A stretch of 64,000 nucleotides of DNA from the NCBI RefSeq assembly GCF_900117315.1, contig NZ_LT630337.1, positions 564,322 through 628,321 on the forward strand. Reading direction: 5' to 3'. Below, in pieces: positions 47,888 to 57,130 of this stretch. Source of the stretch: Bacillus massilinigeriensis. Its GTDB lineage: Bacteria; Bacillota; Bacilli; Bacillales; Cytobacillaceae. Positions within the stretch are counted from its first letter, which is position 1. Each line of letters begins with the position of its first letter. The notes under the pieces were generated by a model. That model was not told the origin of the DNA, searched no databases, and saw only the letters and a list, made by a program, of their open reading frames with translations. A program made the position numbers and the translations under genes.

Positions 47888-48253
47888 ATGGCACGTATTG
47901 CAGGTGTAGATATTCCACGCGAAAAGCGCGTTGTTATCTCATTAACTTACATCTATGGTATTGGTAAAAATACTGCACAAAAGATCTTAGCTGAAGCTGG
48001 TGTTTCTGAAGACACTCGCGTTCGCGACTTAACGGAAGATGAATTAACTAAAATCCGTGATATCGTTGACAAGTTAAAAGTTGAAGGTGACCTTCGTCGT
48101 GAAGTATCCCTTAACATTAAACGTCTAATGGAAATTGGTTGCTACCGTGGACTTCGCCATCGTCGTGGTTTACCAGTTCGTGGACAAAATACGAAGAACA
48201 ATGCACGTACTCGCAAAGGTCCTCGTAAAACTGTAGCTAACAAGAAGAAATAA
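47888..48253 (+). CDS. rpsM: 30S ribosomal protein S13
   Basis: Head protein making bridges to the 50S and contacting P-site tRNA with its basic C-tail. 121 residues, [19 protein letters not shown] onward; [17 protein letters not shown] is intact. Site caaggaggtg. Confidence 0.98.
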   Translation: MARIAGVDIPREKRVVISLTYIYGIGKNTAQKILAEAGVSEDTRVRDLTEDELTKIRDIVDKLKVEGDLRREVSLNIKRLMEIGCYRGLRHRRGLPVRGQNTKNNARTRKGPRKTVANKKK

Positions 48254-48274
48254 TTGGTAAAGGAGGTACTATAA

Positions 48275-48664
<390 letters not shown>

Positions 48665-48835
48665 TTTTTCTGTATAGATTTTGTATCCTGAGTCTATAAT
48701 GGGATATGATGAGAAAATTTATAAAATATATCAGAATGATTAATCCAGTTGTTGTGCACAATCGGGAATGTATACAGGGGGACTTTCGGTTACTATTTAA
48801 CCGGGGTTTCGACGTTTTGAAGGAGGGTATATTTG

Positions 48836-49780
48836 ATGATCGAAATAGAAAAACCAAAAATTGAAACGGTTGAGATCAGCGATGATGCCAAATACGGAAA
48901 GTTCGTCGTAGAACCACTTGAGCGTGGATATGGTACTACTTTGGGTAACTCCTTACGTCGTATCCTATTATCCTCACTCCCAGGTGCTGCTATCACAGCG
49001 ATTCAAATTGAAGGGGTACTCCATGAGTTCTCAACAATTAAAGGCGTCGTTGAAGATGTAACATCTATCATTTTAAACATTAAGAAATTAGCTTTAAAGA
49101 TCTATTCTGATGAAGAAAAGACGCTTGAAATTGATGTTCAAGGTGAAGGTGTTGTAACTGGTGCCGACATTACACATGACAGTGACGTCGAAATTCTTAA
49201 TCCGGATCTTTACATCGCCACTCTCGGATCAAACGGTAATCTACGTATGCGCTTAACAGCAAGACGTGGACGTGGATATACACCAGCTGATCAAAATAAG
49301 AGAGAAGATCAACCAATTGGTGTCATCCCTATCGACTCCATCTACACTCCAGTATCTCGTGTATCTTATCAAGTTGAAAATACGCGTGTCGGTCAAATGA
49401 CCAACTATGATAAACTAACTTTTGATGTTTGGACTGACGGAAGTACTGGTCCTCAAGATGCGATCGCACTTGGAGCGAAAATCTTAACTGAGCATTTGAA
49501 TATTTTCGTAGGGTTAACTGACGAAGCTCAGAATGCTGAGATTATGGTTGAAAAAGAGGAAGATCAAAAAGAAAAAGTTCTAGAAATGACGATTGAAGAA
49601 CTTGATTTATCAGTTCGTTCATATAACTGCTTAAAACGTGCCGGAATAAACACTGTTCAGGAGTTAGCTAACAAAACTGAAGAAGATATGATGAAAGTAC
49701 GTAATTTAGGTCGGAAGTCTTTAGAAGAAGTAAAACATAAATTAGAAGAGCTAGGTTTAGGCCTACGTAAAGATGACTGA
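48836..49780 (+). CDS. rpoA: DNA-directed RNA polymerase subunit alpha
   Basis: Dimerises to scaffold beta and beta'; the C-terminal domain contacts UP elements and regulators. 314 residues: N-terminal domain with [20 protein letters not shown], a linker near 230-245, and CTD with [23 protein letters not shown] at 48836 with aaggaggg upstream is chosen; the preceding TTG would add one residue. As usual it is between rpsK and rplQ. Confidence 0.98.
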   Translation: MIEIEKPKIETVEISDDAKYGKFVVEPLERGYGTTLGNSLRRILLSSLPGAAITAIQIEGVLHEFSTIKGVVEDVTSIILNIKKLALKIYSDEEKTLEIDVQGEGVVTGADITHDSDVEILNPDLYIATLGSNGNLRMRLTARRGRGYTPADQNKREDQPIGVIPIDSIYTPVSRVSYQVENTRVGQMTNYDKLTFDVWTDGSTGPQDAIALGAKILTEHLNIFVGLTDEAQNAEIMVEKEEDQKEKVLEMTIEELDLSVRSYNCLKRAGINTVQELANKTEEDMMKVRNLGRKSLEEVKHKLEELGLGLRKDD

Positions 49781-49814
49781 TTCGTTTAATTAGCTGTTTT
49801 TATGTTTAGCTTAA

Positions 49815-50219
<405 letters not shown>

Positions 50220-50237
50220 TATATCTTTTACAAACAA

Positions 50238-50286
50238 CAAGGGCTCAGGACAGTTTAATGGAAACTTGTTCTTTGCCCTTTTTTCT
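50238..50286 (+). terminator. Terminator of the ribosomal protein cluster
   Basis: aagggc (50239-50244) pairs with gccctt (50275-50280), with an inner aggaca-gttt/aaac-tgttct helix, then a run of T. It is 19 bases after rplQ. Confidence 0.85.
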
Positions 50287-50653
50287 GTAGAGGATTATTC
50301 TTTTTAGCTATTTAATAATTAAGCCCATATAGAGCGTTATGATGAGCATGTTATATATTCAAATTAGAGATTGTATATTAACATATGCTCTTAATTATCA
50401 TTGAATCATTAATACCTGGTACTTGCGCTGACATTTCCATTGTCTTCGTAATCAGGTTAGTCATTTTATATGACTTACATGTCTCGTCTAGCTCTCGCAC
50501 CTCCATCACATTTAACTACACTTCACAGCTGGTGAAGGAGGTGCAGGCTTTATGACAATAATTGGGCCGGTGATTCTGAAGACTGATCGTATTATTTTTT
50601 TTTTGCAATTATTGTTAATTTATATGTAATAATAGTATGTCTTCAATTAATCA
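50287..50653. other. Gene-free region with several inverted repeats
   Basis: No open frame is supported between the rplQ terminator and a second terminator at 50654. Three paired segments are visible: acctg/caggt (50414-50418, 50453-50457), gcacctcc/ggaggtgc (50497-50504, 50537-50544) with nested ttcac/gtgaa, and a long imperfect repeat built from tgattctgaagac (about 50571) and gtcttcaattaatca (about 50639). It could be an untranslated RNA or a small mobile repeat remnant; I do not recognise a family. Confidence 0.45.
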
Positions 50654-50680
50654 GGCTCGCCAAAAGGCGAGTTTTTCTTT
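50654..50680 (+). terminator. Second intrinsic terminator upstream of ecfA1
   Basis: Stem ctcgcc/ggcgag (50656-50661 with 50666-50671) with an AAAA loop and a T-run. No gene is known to lie between it and the rplQ terminator, so it may end an unannotated RNA. Confidence 0.85.
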
Positions 50681-50704
50681 ATATCTATATATTTATATGT
50701 GGTA

Positions 50705-50715
50705 TGCTATATAAT
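50705..50715 (+). promoter_or_regulatory. Possible promoter of the ecf module
   Basis: TGCTATATAAT contains an extended -10-like element 63 bases before ecfA1. The -35 region is AT-rich without a match. Tentative. Confidence 0.35.
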
Positions 50716-50777
50716 TAATATTGTTGTATAAAAATTAAATTTAGATAATTAGCTTGAGCTGAGGAAGGAGGATTAAT

Positions 50778-51617
50778 GTGGATAGGGCGCTTGTTACTTT
50801 AGATAATATCTCATTTAAGTACGAAGGACAGGATCATTATGCATTACACCAAGTCTCTTTTGAAATCTATGAAAATGAATGGCTGGCTATTGTAGGTCAT
50901 AATGGATCTGGTAAATCAACATTAGCTAAACTGATGAACGGTCTACAATTTCCTCAGGAAGGAACGTTAAATGTCTGTGGCATGGACTTAACCGAAGAGA
51001 CAGTATGGGATGTTCGTAAAAGAATTGGCATGGTATTTCAAAATCCTGATAACCAATTTGTTGGAACGACCGTTCAGGATGATGTGGCTTTTGGTTTAGA
51101 AAATAACGGTATTGAAAGAGAGATAATGGTTGAACGGGTGAGAAGTTCATTAGAAAGTGTCAAAATGGATTCATTTCTTAATCAAGAGCCACACCATCTC
51201 TCAGGTGGACAAAAACAGAGGGTAGCTATTGCTGGTGTTCTTGCACTTCGTCCCGATATTATTATTCTAGACGAAGCAACCTCCATGCTTGATCCGAGAG
51301 GGAGAGAAGAGGTTTTAAACACCGTAAGAGAGCTTAAAAAGGAACAAAGGATGACGGTCATCTCTATTACTCATGATTTAGAAGAGGCTGCTAGAGCGGA
51401 CAGAATGATAGTAATGAATCAAGGCAAGTTATATAAGGAAGGTACCCCAGCAGAAATTTTTGAATTAGATGAGGAACTTATCAAGCTTGGGTTAGATATC
51501 CCTTTTTCGATAAAAATGAGCAAAATGTTAAACCAAAAAGGGCTCCCCATTAACAAGCATTTCTTATCAGAAGAAGAGTTGGTGAAAGAATTATGGACAT
51601 CTCACTTCAACAAATAG
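50778..51617 (+). CDS. ecfA1: ECF transporter ATPase A1 (EcfA1/CbiO1)
   Basis: ATPase of the shared energy-coupling module that powers uptake of vitamins and metals through separate S components. 279 residues. Walker A is GHNGSGKST near residue 41, signature LSGGQKQR, Walker [13 protein letters not shown] start at 50778 behind gaggaaggagg. Overlaps ecfA2 by 25 bases. The same rplQ-ecfA1-ecfA2-ecfT-truA order occurs in B. subtilis. Confidence 0.95.
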   Translation: MDRALVTLDNISFKYEGQDHYALHQVSFEIYENEWLAIVGHNGSGKSTLAKLMNGLQFPQEGTLNVCGMDLTEETVWDVRKRIGMVFQNPDNQFVGTTVQDDVAFGLENNGIEREIMVERVRSSLESVKMDSFLNQEPHHLSGGQKQRVAIAGVLALRPDIIILDEATSMLDPRGREEVLNTVRELKKEQRMTVISITHDLEEAARADRMIVMNQGKLYKEGTPAEIFELDEELIKLGLDIPFSIKMSKMLNQKGLPINKHFLSEEELVKELWTSHFNK

Positions 51618-52462
51618 ATTATCGCTATCAAGCAAATACCCCATTTGAACGATTGGCTATTCAAGATGTCTCCATCGATATACCCAGTGGAACGTATTTA
51701 GCTATCATTGGTCATACAGGTTCTGGGAAATCGACGGTGTTACAGCATTTAAATGCCCTGTTAAAACCTACAAAAGGGAAGGTATTGATTGGTGAGCGTG
51801 AAATTAACTCAGGGAAAAAGCAGAAGGACCTGAAAGGAATTAGACAACGTGTAGGAATTGTATTTCAATTTCCTGAACATCAGTTATTTGAAGAAACAGT
51901 TGAAAAGGATATTTGCTTTGGACCTATGAATTTTGGTGTTTCTGAGGAGGAATCCAAAATCCGAGCAAGAAAGGCTATTAAGCAAGTTGGGCTTCCAGAG
52001 GAAATATTGGACAAGTCTCCCTTTGATTTATCAGGAGGGCAAATGAGGCGTGTGGCCATAGCTGGCGTGTTGGCGATGGAACCAGAGGTCATCGTTTTAG
52101 ATGAGCCTACAGCAGGGCTTGATCCAAGAGGTCGTAAAGAGATTATGGACATGTTTTATAGGCTTCATAAGGAGAGAAACCTATCAACCGTATTAGTGAC
52201 ACATAGTATGGAAGATGCCGCTATGTACGCTGATCAAATCGTTATTATGCATAAAGGAAAGGTATATACAAAGGGTACCCCAGCAGAAATCTTTTCTTCT
52301 CCAGAAGGGCTATTAGAATTAGGCTTGGATGTTCCTGAGGTTGTACGCTTTCAAAATATGTTTGAAAAGGCCTTTGATGTTAAATTAGGAAAGACCTGTT
52401 TAACTATGGAGGTTTTAACGGAAGAGATGGTTAGTTATTTAAAGAGAGGTGAGTCTATATGA
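51593..52462 (+). CDS. ecfA2: ECF transporter ATPase A2 (EcfA2/CbiO2)
   Basis: Second ATPase of the module, forming a heterodimer with EcfA1. 289 residues; Walker [10 protein letters not shown], signature LSGGQMRR, Walker [16 protein letters not shown]. The start lies inside ecfA1 with only a weak ribosome binding site, so it depends on coupled translation. It overlaps ecfT by four bases. Confidence 0.95.
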   Translation: MDISLQQIDYRYQANTPFERLAIQDVSIDIPSGTYLAIIGHTGSGKSTVLQHLNALLKPTKGKVLIGEREINSGKKQKDLKGIRQRVGIVFQFPEHQLFEETVEKDICFGPMNFGVSEEESKIRARKAIKQVGLPEEILDKSPFDLSGGQMRRVAIAGVLAMEPEVIVLDEPTAGLDPRGRKEIMDMFYRLHKERNLSTVLVTHSMEDAAMYADQIVIMHKGKVYTKGTPAEIFSSPEGLLELGLDVPEVVRFQNMFEKAFDVKLGKTCLTMEVLTEEMVSYLKRGESI

Positions 52463-53256
52463 TGGATAATATGATTTTGGGCCGTTATATACCTGGAGAG
52501 TCTATTATTCATCGGATGGACCCACGCTCAAAGCTAATACTTGTGTTTATGTTTGTCTGTATTGTTTTTATCGCGAATAATACTCTAACCTATGGATTAA
52601 TCACTCTTTATACATTCGTGATGGTTGCTTGTTCAAAAATTAATTTACGATTTATTCTTGCTGGGCTAAAGCCTATCCTTTGGCTTGTGCTTTTTACATT
52701 AGTACTACATTTGTTTTTTACAAGAGAAGGAAATGTTCTTTTCCAAATTGGATCTTTCAAAATTTTTGAAGAAGGGGTCCGACAAGGAATTTATATTTCC
52801 ATAAGGTTCTTTTTGTTAATATTAATTACTTCTCTATTGACATTAACAACGACACCGATAGAAATTACGGATGCTTTGGAAACTTTACTTGGTCCATTAA
52901 AAAAAGTTAAGTTTCCTGTTCATGAGCTTGCTTTAATGATGTCCATTTCCCTAAGGTTTATTCCAACCTTAATGCAAGAAACAGATAAAATTATGAAGGC
53001 ACAAATTGCAAGAGGAACTGAGTTTTCAAGCGGCCCATTGAAGGAACGGGTGAAAGCCATTGTACCTTTACTTATTCCTTTATTTGTGAGTTCCTTTAAA
53101 AGGGCAGAAGAATTGGCAGTGGCGATGGAGGCAAGAGGTTATCGTGGTGGAGAGGGCAGAACGAAATACAGAGTATTACGGTGGGGTACGATTGACACGA
53201 TCATGCTACTTTTACTAGTTGCTCTTACTGCTATTTTAACGATATTTAGAACATAG
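52459..53256 (+). CDS. ecfT: ECF transporter transmembrane protein EcfT
   Basis: Membrane scaffold joining the two ATPases to an S component. 265 residues, about five to six transmembrane helices. The two coupling-helix Ala-Arg-Gly motifs are visible as QIARGTEF and MEARGYRG. No S component is encoded nearby, so this is a general (group II) module serving several substrates. Followed by truA. Confidence 0.94.
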   Translation: MMDNMILGRYIPGESIIHRMDPRSKLILVFMFVCIVFIANNTLTYGLITLYTFVMVACSKINLRFILAGLKPILWLVLFTLVLHLFFTREGNVLFQIGSFKIFEEGVRQGIYISIRFFLLILITSLLTLTTTPIEITDALETLLGPLKKVKFPVHELALMMSISLRFIPTLMQETDKIMKAQIARGTEFSSGPLKERVKAIVPLLIPLFVSSFKRAEELAVAMEARGYRGGEGRTKYRVLRWGTIDTIMLLLLVALTAILTIFRT

Positions 53257-53268
53257 GGATGCTGCGAT

Positions 53269-54006
53269 ATGCGAAGGTTAAAATGTAAGGTACAGTATGA
53301 TGGTACGCTCTTTTCGGGCTATCAGGTCCAACCAAATAAACGCACGGTTCAAGGGGAGCTTGAGACAGCTCTTCAAAGGATCCACAAGGGTAATAAGGTA
53401 AAGGTATATGCCTCCGGGAGAACAGATGCAGGAGTGCATTCGAAAGGGCAAACGATCCATTTTGATACACCTTTAGCCATTCCACTGGATAAATGGGAAA
53501 CTGCACTTCACACGATGCTCCCACAAGATATTTCTGTTTATGACTTTGAAGAGATTCCCCCTGATTTTCATGCACGTTTTAATACAAAAGGAAAAGAATA
53601 TCGTTATTTTGTTCATACCTCTTCAAAGCGGGATCCTTTTAAAAGGAATTATAGTTATCACTTCCCCTATCCTCTGAATCTCGAGAAAATGAGAATGGCC
53701 AGTGAGTACTTAATGGGTACCCATGACTTTACCAGCTTCTGTTCTGCTAAAACAGAGATAGAAGATAAGGTTAGGACCATTCACGAGATTGAGATTACCC
53801 AAGATGGGGATTTGTTAATGTTCCGTTTTGTTGGAAATGGATTTCTTTATAATATGGTGAGAATTCTTGTAGGGACGTTACTGGAGGTAGGCTCAGGAAG
53901 TCTATATCCCAATTCAATGGTTGAAATTTTGGAGAAAAGGGATCGGCAACTGGCAGGAAGGACTGCTCCGCCACAAGGGTTATTTTTGTGGGAAGTGTTT
54001 TATTGA
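53269..54006 (+). CDS. truA: tRNA pseudouridine synthase A
   Basis: Makes pseudouridine at positions 38-40 of the tRNA anticodon arm. 245 residues; the catalytic aspartate is in [12 protein letters not shown] near residue 52, and the RNA-binding part has [20 protein letters not shown]. It starts 12 bases after ecfT with no obvious strong ribosome binding site (agggatgctg). Downstream lies the TCGCGA repeat array. Confidence 0.95.
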   Translation: MRRLKCKVQYDGTLFSGYQVQPNKRTVQGELETALQRIHKGNKVKVYASGRTDAGVHSKGQTIHFDTPLAIPLDKWETALHTMLPQDISVYDFEEIPPDFHARFNTKGKEYRYFVHTSSKRDPFKRNYSYHFPYPLNLEKMRMASEYLMGTHDFTSFCSAKTEIEDKVRTIHEIEITQDGDLLMFRFVGNGFLYNMVRILVGTLLEVGSGSLYPNSMVEILEKRDRQLAGRTAPPQGLFLWEVFY

Positions 54007-54100
54007 GTTTTGCTCTCAGAGGAATGGTGCAGTTAATTGTGTGAAAAGAGGATGGATGAGTTCTGAATTTGGATTGAATACAAGGTTAGTGGGAATCGAA

Positions 54101-54306
54101 TCGCGAGTATTTCCTGTATGTTCGCGAGTATTTTGATTTTTCCGCGAGTAAAATAAGATAATCGCGAGTATTTGGGGATTTTCGCGAATATTTTTTGAAA
54201 TTCGCGAGTAAATTCTCATTTTTCGCGAATAAACCTTTAATTTTCGCGAATAAAATCTAAGTTTTCGCGAAAAGACCATAGAATTTCGCGAATAAACGGG
54301 GTTTAG
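54101..54306. repeat. Ten-unit TCGCGA array with 20-21 bp period
   Basis: TCGCGA cores start at 54101, 54122, 54142 (as CCGCGA), 54162, 54182, 54202, 54223, 54244, 54265 and 54286. Spacings are 21, 20, 20, 20, 20, 21, 21, 21 and 21 bases, close to two helical turns. Core flanks are AT-rich: the first units read TCGCGAGTA, later ones TCGCGAATA, and the unit at 54265 is in a 12-bp palindrome TTTTCGCGAAAA. The linkers are not conserved. A minus-strand open frame through it (54016-54348) reads repeated Tyr-Ser-Arg-Lys and looks like a by-product. Confidence 0.9.
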
Positions 54307-54598
54307 TGGACAATTTTTTGGATAAAAAAATGATAAGACATCCCTCAATGGTAAAAAGTTTGCTGTTCCAGTTGGAATTTTATATCGAATATTGATTTTT
54401 TAAGGTAAATAATCCGAGATTTGGTTTAAAAAGCCTTATTCGATGAAAAATTACCTGCAATCCGGATAGTCGGCAAAAGACCTACATTTAAAGAAATATT
54501 ATTTTGGGTGTATTTTTAATTGAATGATCTAATCAAAGCCGATAACTCCAACTTCAAAAAAATTCATCCGTGACAACTAATCCTGGCGTAACATTCTC
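54307..54598. other. Intergenic region between the repeat array and the rplM promoter
   Basis: AT-rich stretch without a supported gene, RNA or clear hairpin terminator. No terminator for truA was recognised on either side of the array. Confidence 0.4.
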
Positions 54599-54627
54599 TT
54601 GACATGTAGACTAGACTGATATATCAT
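54599..54627 (+). promoter_or_regulatory. Sigma-A promoter of rplM-rpsI
   Basis: Consensus TTGACA (54599-54604), 17-base spacer, TATCAT (54622-54627). Confidence 0.7.
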
Positions 54628-54639
54628 AATATGGTATGT

Positions 54640-54720
54640 ATTTTAATCCCACGATAAGCCCCGGAACTTATTGTGATCAAAATATACGAACTCAAAAATT
54701 TATGAAAATGGATATTGATT
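54640..54720 (+). promoter_or_regulatory. Ribosomal protein L13 leader
   Basis: The leader between promoter and rplM holds a 9-bp hairpin, cacgataag (54650-54658) with cttattgtg (54667-54675), one G-T pair and an eight-base loop. Position and form fit the Firmicute L13 leader, a candidate autoregulatory RNA for rplM-rpsI. I could not test it against a covariance model. Confidence 0.7.
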
Positions 54721-54733
54721 AGGAGGGAATCTC

Positions 54734-55171
54734 ATGCGTACAACGTTTATGGCGAATGCACAAAATATCGAGCGTAAATGGTACGTGATTGATGCAGAAG
54801 GCAAAACTCTAGGTCGTCTTGCTAGTGAAGTTGCATCAATTCTACGTGGAAAACATAAACCAACTTACACACCACATGTTGACACTGGTGATCATGTAAT
54901 TATTGTAAATGCTTCTAAGATTGAATTAACTGGTAAAAAATTAACTGACAAAATTTATTACCGTCACTCAATGCATCCAGGCGGTTTAAAAACAAGAACT
55001 GCTCTTGAAATGCGTACAAACTACCCTGAAAGAATGTTAGAGCTTGCTATCAAAGGCATGCTTCCTAAGAATTCTTTAGGTCGTCAAATGTTCAAAAAAT
55101 TACACGTATATGCTGGTGCAGAACATAAACACCAAGCACAACAACCTGAAGTTTACGAACTTCGTGGATAA
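54734..55171 (+). CDS. rplM: 50S ribosomal protein L13
   Basis: Early-assembly 50S protein. 145 residues starting [20 protein letters not shown], same length and start as B. subtilis. Conserved [20 protein letters not shown] and [17 protein letters not shown]. Site aggaggga. It is preceded by its own promoter and leader and forms the usual pair with rpsI. Confidence 0.98.
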   Translation: MRTTFMANAQNIERKWYVIDAEGKTLGRLASEVASILRGKHKPTYTPHVDTGDHVIIVNASKIELTGKKLTDKIYYRHSMHPGGLKTRTALEMRTNYPERMLELAIKGMLPKNSLGRQMFKKLHVYAGAEHKHQAQQPEVYELRG

Positions 55172-55190
55172 TTAAAGGGAGGTTATTAAC

Positions 55191-55583
55191 TTGGCACAGG
55201 TTCAATATATTGGTACTGGTCGTCGTAAAAGCTCCGTTGCACGTGTTCGTTTAGTTCCAGGCGACGGAAAAGTAATTATCAATGGTCGTGAAATGACAGA
55301 TTATATTCCATTTGCAGCTTTACGTGAGGTTGTTAATCAACCACTAGTAGCTACAGAAACTCTAGGTAGCTATGACGTGCTTGTTAATGTAAAGGGAGGA
55401 GGATATACTGGTCAAGCAGGAGCTATTCGTCATGGTATCGCTCGTGCATTACTACAAGTTGATCCAGAATATCGCCCAACATTAAAACGCGCTGGTTTAT
55501 TAACTCGTGACCCACGTATGAAAGAACGTAAAAAATACGGTCTTAAAGGCGCGCGTCGTGCACCTCAGTTCTCAAAACGTTAA
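55191..55583 (+). CDS. rpsI: 30S ribosomal protein S9
   Basis: Head protein whose C-terminal tail reaches the P-site tRNA. 130 residues; [17 protein letters not shown] and the C-terminal [17 protein letters not shown] are conserved. TTG start at 55191 behind aaagggaggt. Followed by a terminator. Confidence 0.98.
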   Translation: MAQVQYIGTGRRKSSVARVRLVPGDGKVIINGREMTDYIPFAALREVVNQPLVATETLGSYDVLVNVKGGGYTGQAGAIRHGIARALLQVDPEYRPTLKRAGLLTRDPRMKERKKYGLKGARRAPQFSKR

Positions 55584-55595
55584 TTATTGCGTTCA

Positions 55596-55631
55596 AAGGC
55601 TCTCAACCAATTTGGTTGGGGGTCTTTTTTT
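55596..55631 (+). terminator. Intrinsic terminator after rpsI
   Basis: A 14-bp stem (55596-55609 with 55613-55626, three G-T pairs) around a three-base loop, followed by a T-run. Confidence 0.85.
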
Positions 55632-55708
55632 CGTTTAATTGAGGTTGGTTTGGTCTGAAAGAGAAATGTTTTTATTTTGTTGGGGGTAAATTCATACGCC
55701 CAATAATA

Positions 55709-55718
55709 TAAACGTTTA
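55709..55718. promoter_or_regulatory. LacI-type operator O1 (TAAACGTTTA)
   Basis: Perfect 10-bp palindrome TAAACGTTTA followed by catttc, upstream of the LacI-family gene and adjoining its -35 box. The same palindrome with the same flank occurs twice before the sugar genes, so it is the likely autoregulatory site. Confidence 0.8.
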
Positions 55719-55724
55719 CATTTC

Positions 55725-55753
55725 TTGATTTTAAGATAAAATTATTTTATAAA
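55725..55753 (+). promoter_or_regulatory. Promoter of the LacI-family regulator
   Basis: TTGATT (55725-55730), 17-base spacer, TATAAA (55748-55753). The operator O1 lies seven bases upstream of the -35 box. Confidence 0.65.
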
Positions 55754-55783
55754 ATTAAAAAAGTCTGCATGGGAGTTTTGTAA

Positions 55784-56815
55784 ATGGGATCTAAGCCTAA
55801 TATTCAGGATGTTGCAAGGTTGGCTAATGTTTCAATCGCAACGGTATCAAGGGTAATCAATAATCAAGGGGGCGTCAGGAGGGGGACAGAAGAGAAGATT
55901 CTAAAGGCAATTAAAGAACTGGGGTATATTCGCAATGCAGCTGCAAGGACAATGAAACGTAAAGAAACCAAAACAATTGGTGTGATCGTACCCGATATAA
56001 AGAATCCATTCTTTCCACAGGTAATGGCTGGAATTGAACAGAACGCCCGGGAAAAGGATTATTTTACTATCCTGAGTAGTACGAATGAATCCCCCATTAT
56101 TGAAGAAAGAATTGTGCAAAATTTTATCGAGCGCGGGGTAGACGGAGTGATTATTACAACGGCTAATGAAGATGGTGACCACTTAAGACTTCTTCAAGAG
56201 CAAAATATTCCGGTAGTAGCTGTAGATAGGAGTATTAGAAGTTTTGAGGTTGACACGGTTCTTGTAGATAATGTCAAGGGGGCGTATCAGGCTGTCCAAC
56301 ACTTAATTCTTCAGGGACACCAGAAGATTGCTATTATTTGTGGGCCACAAAATACAACCCCTGGGATGGAGCGATTTCAAGGTTATAAAAAGGCATTGGA
56401 GGATTATAATATTCCAATCGATGATAGATATATTATTCAAGGAGATTTCGGGGAGCATAGCGGCTATCTTTCAACAAAGCAGCTTTATGAACTGGAAGAA
56501 AGACCAACAGCCATATTTTCATCGAATAACTTAATGACTATCGGCTGCATGAAGGCTTTGGCTGACTTAGAATGGGAGTTGGGTTATGAGGTATCATTCG
56601 TTGGTTTTGATGATGTTGACATCGCGACATTCCTTCGCCCTAAGTTGACCGTTGTGACTAGGCCGATGAGTGTGGTTGGTGAAATTGCCTTTCAATTTTT
56701 ACATGATCGGATACATCATAAGGAAGGACTCCCGAAAAGGCAATACTCCCTACCACCGGAATTGATAATCAGACAATCCTGTCGTCTAATGAAAAAACAG
56801 AGCCCTGCCTTATAG
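55784..56815 (+). CDS. LacI-family transcriptional regulator of the downstream sugar operon
   Basis: A 343-residue repressor. The N-terminal helix-turn-helix and hinge are IQDVARLANVSIATVSRVI (residues about 5-24), followed by a periplasmic-binding-protein-like sugar domain (TIGVIVPDIKNPFFPQVMAG onward). RbsR-like in overall form. Matching TAAACGTTTA operators lie before this gene and before the transporter, epimerase and kinase genes, so it very probably controls both units. The inducer is unknown; the ribokinase suggests ribose or a related pentose. Confidence 0.9.
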   Translation: MGSKPNIQDVARLANVSIATVSRVINNQGGVRRGTEEKILKAIKELGYIRNAAARTMKRKETKTIGVIVPDIKNPFFPQVMAGIEQNAREKDYFTILSSTNESPIIEERIVQNFIERGVDGVIITTANEDGDHLRLLQEQNIPVVAVDRSIRSFEVDTVLVDNVKGAYQAVQHLILQGHQKIAIICGPQNTTPGMERFQGYKKALEDYNIPIDDRYIIQGDFGEHSGYLSTKQLYELEERPTAIFSSNNLMTIGCMKALADLEWELGYEVSFVGFDDVDIATFLRPKLTVVTRPMSVVGEIAFQFLHDRIHHKEGLPKRQYSLPPELIIRQSCRLMKKQSPAL

Positions 56816-56832
56816 CGTTGGCTCTGTTTTAA
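56796..56832 (+). terminator. Terminator of the LacI-family gene
   Basis: Stem aacagagcc/ggctctgtt (56796-56804 with 56820-56828), then ttaatttt. The 5' arm lies in the last codons of the gene. Confidence 0.8.
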
Positions 56833-56920
56833 TTTTATGACTTTATTATTCCCCACAAGGTCGATTTTCTACTAAGTGGAATGCGTTGAAGGTTGAATGG
56901 CAAAGTCACAATAAAATTTA

Positions 56921-56935
56921 TTGTAAACGCATTCA
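56921..56935 (+). promoter_or_regulatory. Catabolite-responsive element (cre)
   Basis: TTGTAAACGCATTCA matches the CcpA cre consensus WTGNAANCGNWNNCW at every position. It lies upstream of the sugar operon operators, so glucose repression by CcpA is predicted. Confidence 0.75.
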
Positions 56936-56980
56936 AAAATCTATTGCTAAAATAAATAAAAGGTGATATTCTAAGTTCAT

Positions 56981-57005
56981 AAATAAATCTAAACGTTTAC
57001 ATTTT
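56981..57005. promoter_or_regulatory. LacI-type operator O2
   Basis: TAAACGTTTA palindrome at 56990-56999 within a 24-25 bp block that is repeated nearly exactly at 57054. Centre-to-centre distance to O3 is 73 bp, about seven helical turns. Confidence 0.8.
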
Positions 57006-57021
57006 ATCAAAATCATATGCT

Positions 57022-57039
57022 TTTCTAACAGGTTAGAAA
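57022..57039. promoter_or_regulatory. 18-bp dyad midway between operators O2 and O3
   Basis: tttctaacaggttagaaa is an inverted repeat (8-bp arms, 2-base centre). Its centre (57030.5) coincides with the midpoint between the two operator centres (57031). It could be a second regulator site or an mRNA hairpin; no family was recognised. Confidence 0.5.
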
Positions 57040-57053
57040 GAATATTTTTTTAA

Positions 57054-57077
57054 AAATAAATCTAAACGTTTACATTT
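57054..57077. promoter_or_regulatory. LacI-type operator O3
   Basis: TAAACGTTTA at 57063-57072, with the same flanks as O2, 59 bases before the transporter start codon. With O2 it could allow repression by looping. Confidence 0.8.
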
Positions 57078-57130
57078 TTAAAAGCTAGTTAGAGAGAAAC
57101 TAAAAAATTCATTTAAAAGGAGACTTGAAA

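Noticed and set aside
50560-50653. Insertion sequence remnant after rplQ
   Set aside because: Imperfect inverted repeat only; no transposase fragment and no target-site duplication seen, so kept only as a possible structured element.
54101-54306. TCGCGA array as a CRISPR
   Set aside because: Repeats are only about 9 bases with 11-12-base linkers, and no cas genes are nearby.
54016-54348. 110-codon minus-strand frame with Tyr-Ser-Arg-Lys repeats
   Set aside because: Explained by reading the TCGCGA array; no ribosome binding site and the period shifts between 20 and 21 bases.
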